Source: Mactromeris polynyma (taxonomy: Eukaryota; Mollusca; Bivalvia; Venerida; Mactridae). From it: 64,000 nt of DNA. Positions 37,438 through 49,320 of the stretch are shown piece by piece. The stretch lies in the NCBI GenBank assembly GCA_032209605.1, contig JASFXZ010000001.1:8185703-8249702 (forward strand), in the 5' to 3' direction. Under the pieces are notes generated by a model. That model did not search any database and was not told where the DNA came from. It saw nothing but the letters and a program-made list of their open reading frames with translations. Both the position numbers and the translations under genes were made by a program. The first letter of the stretch is position 1. Every line of letters begins with the position of its first letter.

Positions 37438-38411
37438 TGTAGTGCCACATATAGTCCGTGCTGCATATAGTTCGTGTCACGCATTCAGTTCGTGACGAGG
37501 AGAACTATATGCGGCGAAAAGGCATGGTCATGCCGCATATAGTTAGTTTATGTCTTGTCCTGTTAAAAGTCGTCATCATCATCATCATCATCTGTTCTAA
37601 TTTAAAGAAAATTTGTCTTTCCTCAAACTACCATAAACACATTCAAAAAGAATATAACTTTGTGTCACCTGGCATATTATCCCCACATCAGACAGTTGAA
37701 AAAATAATCTTCTGGACCAGTTCGGGGTATGTTTAAAAAAAAAACAGAAAGAATATGCTAAAATAAAATTAATCGTTCGTTTTAGTGTAGCTTGATTAAA
37801 ACCCTATCAACAGTTTCGAGTCGTTAAAAGCGAATAACCATTAACATATTATTTGATCACATCGCCACAGTCGTAGACGGTCGGACCCATGATCAAACCC
37901 GCGACCTTCGGATTGGTGATTTAGTTCGATACCGACTGCGCTAGACGGGAATTCATGGTAGATTATTATTATTATCATCATCATCATTTTAACAGATAAC
38001 ACCACCAATGTGCGTTAGCCGGTCACTTGCTTTTGTCGCAATTAATGCAAAATAAATGTGTTAAAAAATGTGTTTAAACTTATTATTTCTATGAGGTTTC
38101 GTTAAAATCTACAAAATGGTCATGCATTTAGAAAGCGAAGCACTGACAAACATATATATACCCACTAAAATGTATTTGTACATAAAGGGGTCAAAACTAA
38201 TGAGAACATCATTCGACCGACAGTGGTTCAGGAACATTGGTTATGATACATAAGTCAGTTTATCTCATTTCCAAATTTAACTATTTTGATATTATTATCT
38301 TATTAAAATATTCGTTACAGTCAAACATCATAAATATAAGTGAGCTAAATGCGGCGTCGAGGCACATGTCCGCGTGAACTAAATGCGGCACGGACTATAT
38401 GTGGCACTACA
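37438..38411. mobile_element. 974-bp TIR transposon, non-autonomous
   Basis: The ends are TGTAGTGCCACATATAGTCC and its inverse ending GGCACTACA; the inverted repeat runs for more than 30 bp with subterminal motifs GCATATAGTT/AACTATATGCGGC repeated. It is flanked by TTGCAC at 37432-37437 and 38412-38417, a perfect 6-bp target duplication, and the empty site survives at 15.69 kb (ATGTTGCACAACAAAT). No transposase. It contains CAT/ATT microsatellites and a tRNA-like segment on the minus strand (37951-37870). Confidence 0.85.
37870..37951 (-). repeat. tRNA-like segment inside the TIR transposon
   Basis: The reverse complement has TCTAGCGCAGTCGGTATCG (A-box-like) and GGTCGCGGGTTTGATCATGG (B-box-like), about 45 bp apart. 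The acceptor stem does not pair well, so it is a SINE remnant or tRNA pseudogene, not a functional tRNA. Confidence 0.5.
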
Positions 38412-38489
38412 TTGCACAACAAATATTATCCTTCAAATTGCGCCGACCATCTTTTTTCAAGATATTTCTTGTTTCCTCTTCCTATCCTT

Positions 38490-39640
38490 TTCTTCTTCAA
38501 AAATTGGTAAAAAAATGGCATCTGTACATCAATAATGTTTTCTTAAATCATTAGTTATCAAAAGTGAATTTTGCAGCAACAGAATTGTGCATGAGTTGTT
38601 CACCACGACGTCGACTTCCTTAAAATATTTTACTCATAATTAAATACGGAAAATCCAAAAGAATTCTAACTAGTTATTAATAACCATTCCAAAGATTTTG
38701 CCTTCAGTATTTGCCTATAAATTAAAGATTTTCATTGTGATATAATCATGTGTTTAGTCAAGTAAAACATTATATCTCAATATCTAATTTAATTGTAATA
38801 TTTTATAGTTGAATATGATTTTTCATTGCAATATAAAATTATGAACACGCCTCGTTAAACCAGTCCCATACAGCATCTTCAGCATATAAGCCTGGCAGTT
38901 GTTGTTATTTGCATGACGTAATCAAGTATGTCGGCTTGTTGAAAGTAATATAAATGACAAGCAACACAATGCTAACACAGGCTTCTTGATTTGTTATTCT
39001 TGTTCAGATAATGAAGTATAAGCTACGTATCGATGTTGCTTTCAAATTATTGAACGACAAGAAAAGGATGACTGCTATAAAACAATATTGTACAACAAAA
39101 ATGGCGCGTAATTACACTCACTGTCACCATGGTAACCATTGATTGAAGAAAATATTTGCACAAGATTTCAGCGAAGATCGTCACACTCAGACAGAAAGAA
39201 TCAGTTAAACTAGTGTCATATAATTCACAACATGCTAAGTGATACTTATTTTCGTCCGTAATCATATTTAACATCGCTGTATGTTATATAGTTGACAAGA
39301 TCTGTAGTTGTAAATTGTTTAATAGAGTGACATGTGTATGTAGATACATGACAATAAATATATAACATACAATGAATACACCCGGCCCAATGGACCTATA
39401 AGTCACTGTGTAACATAGAGTAGCCAGTTTGATATGACATGAAATTAAATAAGTGAATGACATATTAAATACAGTTAAATTTACATTCCTCTGACAAATT
39501 GAACAATAGATCTATATACAAAGTGGTACAAGTATAATGATTTGACAAATATTTGCAATTGTATTTCACAGTTTTGTAATTGAAAGATAATATGTATATA
39601 ACGTTTCTTATGAATAGTTGTATTGCGGATAGTATGAAAG
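38490..39640. other. Intergenic, nothing recognised
   Basis: AT-rich; the open frame 39047-39274 on the minus strand has no domain. Confidence 0.45.
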
Positions 39641-39649
39641 GTTTGGTAG

Positions 39650-39945
39650 CGGATCCGTAGTCCAGTGGTAACGCGCTGGACTTGTAATCCAGGGATCGCA
39701 GGTTCGATTCCCTGCTCCATCACTGACAGTACTAACAGTCTTTCGGAAGAGACTTTAAAAACCGAGGTCCCATGTATGATGCTTTACATCGAGCACGTAA
39801 AAGAACCAGGGGTGTTTCTGGAATTGGGATATCTCCTGTATCATGCACTATCCTCCAAAAAATCTAAAATAACTTACGTTCTTCCGGAGAAGTCGCCGAT
39901 ATGGGAAACCGGTGGGCGACGATAAATAAACGCAAATACAAAATT
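39650..39945 (+). mobile_element. SINE with tRNA-Thr-like head
   Basis: The head GGATCCGTAGTCCAGTGGTA has an anticodon stem-loop CTGGA-CTTGTAA-TCCAG (anticodon TGT, threonine) and the B box GGTTCGATTCC at 39701. The acceptor and T stems no longer pair properly, so it is not a working tRNA. The body follows (GGAAGAGACTTTAAAAACCG) and ends in an A-rich tail (AATAAACGCAAATACAAAA). The open frames across it are not genes. Confidence 0.8.
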
Positions 39946-40191
39946 CTTATTTTTACCCTTGCTATTGGTGCTTCAAATGCTTACTAACCCCTACGAAAAG
40001 TACCCGGTAAGTGTAGATACAAGTGTTGGATCAGTGTACACTTAGTAGGTATCTTTGTTAAACCACTAAAAAATGGTTGATCCATGAGTCGATTCATGTC
40101 AGCCGACAGGCAATAGGATATTCGGTTTACTGGCATGTTACGTGATTTCATGGCGGAAATCGGTTAGCTAAGTTTGTAGAGCGCTGGTCAA

Positions 40192-40332
40192 CCCTGCGTT
40201 CAGTTACGGCGAACTGTCGCGAACGTTTTGAATTGAATCCCTTGCCCACTGTATCACAGTGCCTGCACACGTGGAACCAAATTGCAAAACGTTACGAAAC
40301 GATAGCCTCAAATACCTTTACTGAAAGCAGGG
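40192..40332. mobile_element. Palindromic-ended MITE, copy in the intergenic region
   Basis: It starts CCCTGCGTTCAGTTACGGCG and ends CTTTACTGAAAGCAGGG. Read as reverse complement, its interior (CGTTTCGTAACGTTTTGC, TTGGTTCCACGTGTGCAG, CAAAACGTTCGCGAC) matches 13743-13893. Confidence 0.8.
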
Positions 40333-40720
40333 CTAGGTTCGATTTCCGGACAGGGCGGATCATATCCTTCTTTGACATTTGGCTTCGGTTTTTTTTCTCC
40401 ACATCTGATTCGTGTTGTCAGCTACGTGTGGAAGGGCGAGTCATTGCTGGTTGATAATTAATTGCAGGAAAACGTGATAGGTCAACTGACCGTCATGTAT
40501 AAGTGGAAAATAACGTTGAAAACAGCGATAAACTCAGAAGAAACAAAACGAAAACAGCAGAAATTAACTTGACATCGTAATGATGGACATACATGTACCA
40601 TCCCACATAAAAGCATCTCGTTAGCATATTTCAGATGCTATCCAAGTGTCACTTAACCATTAAGCCACTTATAGATAATTCTATACAAAGAGCATAGCTC
40701 TTGTTCCATTACGTAAAACA

Positions 40721-40985
40721 TCTTCCCTGGCCGAGTAGTTAATGTATCTGCCTTGGGAGCTAGGGTCGAAGGTTCGAATCCCGGTAGGTGTCCTCTCTGA
40801 TATTGCCGGTTGGTGAGCCGCCAGCTGGTTAAATAGTGGTTACCGTGCGCCTACCTGCCTGGTGCCTGGCATTACAGGATAGGAATTGGGAAGTAAATGT
40901 GCTCAAAAAGTATGTGTCTCATAAGTCAGAAATGGCTGTCCCTTTGAATAGGGCGGACACTACAATAACAAAACACTTTACTTTT
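40721..40985 (+). mobile_element. SINE with a different tRNA-like head
   Basis: A box TGGCCGAGTAGTTAATG at 40728 and B box GGTTCGAATCC at 40771, followed by a body (CCAGCTGGTTAAATAGTGGT, GGCATTACAGGATAGG) and an A-rich tail (CTACAATAACAAAACAC). The A box with the G of CCGAG is of the leucine/serine type; the body differs from the 39.65-kb SINE. Confidence 0.7.
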
Positions 40986-40989
40986 TTGA

Positions 40990-42180
40990 TAACATCTATG
41001 CATAGTTGTAAAATAAGACATGGCGTTCGTTGCTTAGAAGAAGGAAATTATTTATAATATTTGACGTATAGGATTGATAACGCTTTGTAAAAACAATTGT
41101 CAAAGTGTAAATATAGTTTACATATATAGTGTACAAGTATTCATGCCTTAAATTCAATCAATAGAACATTTAGTGTTTTCTGCAATAATATTTCTGTTGA
41201 TTTCTCGTACATACTTATCAACATATATTGTATCATCGCTGAAGTCCAGTTTGCTCATACATCATATAGAATTCTCTACGTTTTTCACCAGTGCTTTTCT
41301 ACTTACGGAATCATTTAATTATCTTTTAGGATATTTTATATTAAGATCATTACATTATTTAGTATATCAAAATGAAGTATTTTCGACGGGTCAAGTGTGC
41401 GGTTAGTATATAGGGGTATTTTGCTGGTAACATGTGTTCATGTTCTCGTCGTATAATCTGTAATGTATGTGTATACACGTACACACATTCAACTCGAGAT
41501 ATACAAATATTTATCCAGTGTGGGATTTAGATCAATTTATATCAGTAAACGTTGGTAAAATTGTTCTAAATTAGGTCAATATCTAACAAACTGACCTTTG
41601 TTATCTCACTTAGGGTCTTAATCAAATACTGAACCCCTAAACTTGATGGTTACCAGTGTGCTAACAAGTGTTTGATTTACAAAACTTGGGTCACATCACA
41701 GAGGGGTTGTTTTGTACCGTTGTTTACCCCGTATCACTTAGAGGGTTATGTCTTTGTACTTTTTGTAACGATTCGTTGCTGTGAACTGTAACATGTATAC
41801 CCAGCAACGTACATCTAGGTACATTTTCACCAACGTTTTAAGTCAGAAACATTGACCTTAAATCTCTAAATTTGAAGTCAGAAATATGGACATAAAATCT
41901 CAAAGTTTTAAGTTCCCGTAATTCTACTATTATCTATACAGCTGAAACTTTTCCACAGTTTTGTTACAGTAGAGAATGTATCCAAATTTCATTATAATCT
42001 GAGCAAAATTTAAAAAAAAAAGACAAAATGAAATTGTTGCATTTCTAAGTCTGAGCCTATGTTTTTGACTTGCCCTAATTTCACCATAACATTCAACTGA
42101 TTCACAGATATTTAACTGAGCAATACACCAATTGAAAATAATGATCTTTAAGATCACCGAAAAAAATGACTACAAGACTT
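40990..42180. other. Intergenic, nothing major
   Basis: Only a two-copy imperfect duplication near 41838-41912 (AAGTCAGAAA..AAATCTC). No gene. Confidence 0.45.
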
Positions 42181-42183
42181 CTA

Positions 42184-42365
42184 CAGTCAAACCTCACCTA
42201 AAGACCACCGCCGTAATACGTACACCTCGGAATTGAGAACACAATTTGCAAGTCAATGTTCACTGTTTTGCTCTTTATTCAACTTCAATATTAAGACCAC
42301 CTCAATAATAAAACCGGTTTCCAAGGATCGCAAAGGTGGTCATATTATATATTACTAAGGTTTTG
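42184..42365. mobile_element. TA-flanked MITE family, copy 3
   Basis: It starts CAGTCAAACCTCACCTAAAG after TA and contains CAATATTAAGACCACC and TTTCCAAGGATCGCAAAGGT. The right end is decayed (ACTAAGGTTTTG). The middle matches copy 4 at 54675. Confidence 0.7.
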
Positions 42366-42369
42366 CGGT

Positions 42370-43080
42370 ATTATTACTCAAAGCAAACGAGACAACGTGC
42401 ATTTCACTCAGTTTAAGTAAAGAACACGTATTGAAACCATATTATAATCAATAAAAATATGGAACAATAATCTATGGCTAAAGTTTTATTCTCTAGCTTT
42501 GTTGTCTAGCGGTTCGTTTATATTACGTTCATGTTATTGACCAATCGGTCAAGATAAGATCGGATAAGATAGTTGAACAAAGGTATTCTCTCTGTATATC
42601 ACATGCAATGACCTTTCAATAGATATTTAGGCAGTTTGTAAACACACTTTTCCTTTTAAGTCGCTTCACTCCAAGTAAACCACGTAAAAGATATGAAGAA
42701 AATAATTTAAGTAAGGTCATTGTATTTCTTTCAATAGGTTGTGTTCCCCAACTACACCGTTAGTGTTATCAGCAAATTATAGACTTTGGATGAGTCGATA
42801 CAAAAATGAGGGTGCGCAAGTTTTTTTTTTTTTAAATACGTATGTATCAATACAGACCAAAAAAATAATTTTGTTTCCTTTCTGACAGGCATAATGCATC
42901 GCTGAACAATGACGCTCTCTACAGTCTATCCGTTTTCATCATGTGTACTGGTCAAATAAAACACACACATGACGCTACATATAATAAACAATATAATTGT
43001 AGATGGCAATTATACAAAATACAGTTTATACAGTTTAATTTACACAGACGCGACCAGGTTACGAGTTAGTTTTGGTCTGT
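42370..43080. other. Intergenic, nothing recognised
   Basis: AT-rich with a 12-base T run near 42822. No gene or repeat supported. Confidence 0.4.
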
Positions 43081-43084
43081 TTGT

Positions 43085-43305
43085 TTGTTTCATCGGGTTT
43101 AACGCCATTTCTCAACGATATTTCAGTTATATACGGCGGCCGGTTCACCTAACCAGTTTTTCCAGGACTGAAATCTAACCAGTAATAACTTACCCTTCCA
43201 CAAGGAGCCGGCAACTTCTCCACATGTGGAGGAAAATCGACATTTTTGTCAAATTTTCATGGAAGGGTATGACCTGCCGCGACCGGGAATCGAACAGTTT
43301 TGGTC
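43085..43305 (+). repeat. Dispersed bivalve-type repeat, copy 2
   Basis: It reads TCGGGTTTAACGCCATTTCT, TTTCAGTTATATACGGCGGC, CTAACCAGTTTTTCCAGG, CTTCTCCACATGTGGAGG and CGCGACCGGGAATCGAAC, an order I associate with repeats common in clam genomes (from memory, not searched). The terminal GGGAATCGAAC on the plus strand resembles a reversed tRNA B box. Confidence 0.6.
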
Positions 43306-44153
43306 TGTTCAGATATTGGTAGTATTTCCTTTGATTTATTGCTGAATCAATGGTATAATGTTGTTTATTGTAACACATATTGTTTGTATTCATTCAGTCT
43401 ATTTAGTTTACTTATGTAACAATTGTGATTCATTACGCTGCACCATAATAGTGGTTCATTCCTTTTCTCGTTATTTTATCTCATTCTCCATTTAATGTTA
43501 GTTTGTTATGTTGAAAATACGTTACACCCAAATGTTGTTTTTCTAATGAGCGATAAACTTCGACCATATTTGTTGCAATCATCACAAACTCATACTGTCG
43601 CAATCTTTAGAATGCGAATGATCGAATGTCCGACTGTATAAAATCAGCTAGAAATTGTTTCATGAAAACCAGAATTTCTTAAACAAAATTTACACTTGGT
43701 CACGATTCGAAACGTATTTCAGTGCGTTTGTCAGACAATTTCAGTATGATATATACTCAGCACATTTGATAACGGACGATATGGGATTTCTAAAGTTTCA
43801 TTTAAGAACTGACTTATAGGATACAAAAAAATAACTTGACACGATATTATTGCATGTGTATGCAACATGTATGCTAAATTGCTATGACAATCGACAAGTA
43901 ATTTCATACAAAATGAGTTTCAAAAGTAATCAAATGGAATTTAAAGAAGTATGGTTGGTAAAAGATTGTGCGTTTTAAATGTACTGAATATATGTATCAA
44001 AGTATGATTCATCGTTGTATTCTCTGTGAATGAAGTATAAATCATCTAGAAGCAAATCTAAATAGTGGGGAAGCATTCATGTATGGTCTATTTTTGGTGT
44101 TGATAGTGACATAATATGAAGAAAAAACATAAACATATTTTATGATAAATTCC

Positions 44154-47100
44154 TTTATTCATCATAATGTGTCAATATTAAAACGTTGCTCTGTAAAGTA
44201 ATTACTACATACGCAAGAAGATGATACATGTATGTATCTATGTACACGATAGAATAAAACTAATCTATTCTGTTGGGTATAGAAAAAAGACTTTGGCAAC
44301 GCACACCATTGATAGCATGAGATAGCCTTACAGTGTCGGAATGTACACAGAATGAAATAAATGATGAATACTCGAACCATATTGAATGCATATACAACAA
44401 ACATTTCCCAAAACACGAATAAAAGACATTGTTAAGCCTACTTATATACCTTTAAAGAATACAATCAATTGAGCAAAGATACAAAATAACGAATTGGAAA
44501 GCTCCTTAAATCTGTTTAAAACATTTATTCAAATTATGAACTTAACATTTCAAAGGAAGTATCTGTTCTCAAAATAACTGTATAATGTGCGTTGTAAACA
44601 ATGGTATAAAATAACAGATAAAAAATCATAAAGCCCTTTGAAAAACAAACAAAATAAACAGTATTTGTATATGACTACTATATACACACTACACAGTGTA
44701 ACGTAAAGGACAAGTTGCAATTAACACAATGTTCAAATACACCACATGTCATTAAGGTGCATTATATATCAGCATAGTGATAAACTGAATTCCGAACGAA
44801 ATTGTGCATTTAATTTAAGACCGAAAGCATAGATTTATGTGACAGATTGCCGATAGAAATTCGCGGCTAATTTAAAACGTACCAGTATTACTAGTTAGTA
44901 TTATTAATTTCACTTTGCAGGTAACACATACAACACAAGCTGGAGAAATTAGTTAAAAGTCATTCAATGGAAATATCTAAGTATCAATTGTATTAAAAGA
45001 AGCACTTCGTATACAAATACACAACACAATTTTCACACACACAAATATTATTTTAAGGACATTGACAAGTTGACTTTATTTTCTTCCTGAATTAATGTTC
45101 CGTGGAAGTGTTTGGTTAACTGCAGAATATATACACTTCTAAAATATGATGAAATACACCCATTAGTGGTATCTACATACTCTCGACTCATAGAGTCCTC
45201 ACAGTACTTTGATTCGCCTACGCGTCCTCTCAGTGCTTTGATACCATTACCGTGAAATTATTGGAATAAAGGAGAGAAGCTCGACTCTGGAAAGTTTGGT
45301 TAAAAGACTTAATAATATCAAGGGAAATTCAACCATAGACGAAATCCATCAGAAATTTCTCTACTTCAATCAAAAATAATTACTCATAGGAGAACCTGAT
45401 GCCAAAATACATTAGCTTCTTTATTTTCCAAAGAGTATCTGTACTGTGTAAAGCGTCCTCTAGGGTCATCAGTGTGCAGTTTAATAAATCTTGGGTTATT
45501 TTTCTGTCAGCTATTACGGCTTGTGTCTTCCCAGTATTTGTCCTCTAAGGCTTCTTTGACGGATATTAAACCGTCGGAAAATGGCACAAAATTCAATTTT
45601 TAACAGTAACGTTGATGATGTAACTTGCGGCCATATTGTTCTGTCTCCGGTTTGCGTGACACGCTAAAGATAAGTGTCCGGTTTATCATGTAACTAGTAT
45701 GATCTAAATATAGAATGTAATCGTGAATAGCCTTAAGATAAAGCGCATGTACTTAGAGATGTTAATCAGAAAAAAACTTCTAAACGAGTGTTTTCTACTT
45801 TACGTGCTTGTATGGTAGTCAGTTTATTACCTTAGACTGTTGCCCGGGTCACTAAACTTAATGAAGTTCTACCCATTTAAAGTTTAAAATATATTTGTTG
45901 TAACAAAACAGTAGTCCTATTGAACTAATACTAATAATAGAATTGCAAAATTTTCAATGGCCCTTTAACTGATTTTAGTATTGTACTCCATATAGATATT
46001 TTCTTTAATAAAGACATTCATTGTATCCGGCAATGTTGCGATGATCAATTGTTTGTATACATAAATAAAAACAATAGTAAAGTTTAACTGTATACCTATT
46101 CAAATATAATGGTTAATCATTATAACAAATATAGATTTGTGTTTGAATAATGTATGTTCTATTGAAATAACTAAAAACGCCAACACTTTAAATTCCAATT
46201 CATTGAGTAAGCTATTGTTAAATCTATCCATTATTTAAACAAGTTGGTTTTGTACACAGCAAAGAGAAAACTGAATGATTTCAAACCCCAAATCTTGGCA
46301 GTGAATCAAGCAAAAACGATTTGCGATTAGATGTAGGAAAAATAGCTAAATAAACGAAACCGAATCAAATAAATGACATACGAATGAGTATCGCTTTTAT
46401 TGGAATATTTATTAAAACTGGCTTACATGAAATCCTATGACAAATGTACTGAATTGTACCATTTATACAGGAAGAACTTTAGGAATAATTCAGTCAATAT
46501 TAAGAGTAACTTATACTATATGCATATATACACGACCAGTCACACCCGAAAGAAGTTCCGATTAGTTGGTGTTATATACAAGGATGAATGATATAATGAT
46601 ATGTTGCTATAATATGCATGATAACATGATGAAACATTTAAATATAACAAATAAAATAACAAATTAATGAAATATTGAAATAATACTCTCTGTGACAGCC
46701 CCCAAGGGGTCACAACAATTGGTGTGCCACTAGATGCAGCAGTCCGGTTGCTTTTCTCAACAACGAAACTTATTAAAACATATCAAATATACACATGGAT
46801 ATATTTACATGGTATACGTATATTTACACCACACAAAAACTTACTTGTTTGACATGTTTAAGCATAAAATACAAATGGCTGTTATCTTACAACCAAATTA
46901 ATGACGTAGCCACTGCTTTCAATCTGTCAACGTTTGCGTCCAATATGGCGCCGTTTTAACACGATGACCACAACACAGGAATGCTTAATTAATCGACATA
47001 TTGCATTTTTAAAACACATCACGCACAAACACAAAAGTAAATGAGCTCAATGGACTATCGAAGCTCTATGAGCTAAAAAGAGAAAAAAATGACAATTTAT

Positions 47101-47657
47101 AGAATGAAGCTTTAAGTCCCAATATTTCACATTGGGACACGCATGCGCACTATAGCAACCTTTGGTCAAATTCTAATTTAGACCCTTACCATGTCGTATG
47201 TACAATATGTATCATATACATGGTATATGTTATCAATGTGATTTCATTTCTGAGCAAATTACTTTGCATCAAAGTTTGGCTGAAGGCGCATAATTGTGAT
47301 TTGTTCGTATTTCCGCGGCGCTTGCCCGGAAACATTGTACTCCATCAATACACTCAACTAATTCTGTAATACGACGAATGTTTATTCGAAACCCATATCG
47401 ATTTCGCTATAACACTCAGGAACGTATTTTTCTTCAAATAGGCCATTTGGCTATAATACTGCACAATGACGTCACAGATGCGTCACACTTTAAGTCAACA
47501 CCGTTAACACAAAACATGCTGTTTAAAGCAATAGGTACCATCTCCAGGCATTAATTCCCACTACCAATACTAACATTGATATGCATGATTCATCGTGTTG
47601 ACTTAAGATCCATTTAATTGTTATCACAGAGGACGGATATTGAATGTCACGTGACTA
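44154..47657 (-). other. Downstream region of tetraspanin B, possible long 3' UTR
   Basis: No exon or clear repeat is seen. Read on the minus strand, AATAAA occurs at 46401-46396 and at 44159-44154; the latter is followed by a T/GT-rich stretch and is a plausible polyadenylation signal, implying a 3' UTR of up to 3.5 kb. Only a transcript end would decide. Open frames at 44162-44416 and 46400-46591 show no domain. Confidence 0.3.
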
Positions 47658-47735
47658 CTATACGTCATCTTCATCGTCAATTTCTTCATGCCGCACCCGA
47701 GCACACATACAGAACACGATGACTGTCCCAATTAT
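47658..47735 (-). CDS. Tetraspanin B last exon: end of TM4 and acidic tail
   Basis: The acceptor TGTTTCAG precedes 47735, and the stop TAG is at 47660-47658. 25 residues: IIGTVIVFCMCARVR completes TM4 with two Cys at its cytoplasmic end, then HEEIDDEDDV, a short acidic tail. Same boundary and phase as gene A's last exon. Confidence 0.93.
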   Translation of the reverse strand: MIGTVIVFCMCARVRHEEIDDEDDV

Positions 47736-49099
<1,364 letters not shown>

Positions 49100-49320
49100 C
49101 AATAGCAACGGAACGCAGGCCGCTACCCCGCCCAGTATCAATGCATTTCTTTCTAAATGAACAATAACTTTATCGTAACAGCCTTCAGTATGTAAATGTT
49201 CATTTTTCTGATATGAAGGGTACAGAGGTGGCCCCTTTGCTGGTGGACCATTGAATGGTTCTAATCCTGTGCATACTTGTTTGTTACCTGAGCAGCAAGA
49301 ATCCGGTACATATGGGGCTC
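49100..49320 (-). CDS. Tetraspanin B exon: PDSCC, GC motif and start of TM4 in one exon
   Basis: The acceptor CCTTTCAG precedes 49320 and the donor GTAAGT is at 49099-49094; 221 bp. Entered in phase 1 it reads APYVPDSCCSGNKQVC, a Pro-rich stretch (NGPPAKGPPLYPSY), then HLHTEGCYDKVIVHLE and the hydrophobic start of TM4 ending PLLL. It matches two separate exons of gene A (21124-21269 and 22508-22591); the extra intron there falls between HTT and GCYDK. Confidence 0.93.

Larger units (their letters stand above)
37212..38480 (+). repeat. Dispersed repeat (MITE-like), copy interrupted by a transposon
   Basis: Left half 37212-37437 and right half 38412-38480 are collinear with 15435-15755. Between them sits the 974-bp element at 37438-38411. 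Confidence 0.75.

Noticed and set aside
39650..39722. Functional tRNA-Thr gene
   Set aside because: The anticodon arm is intact, but acceptor ends do not pair and the T stem is out of register; a SINE body and tail follow.
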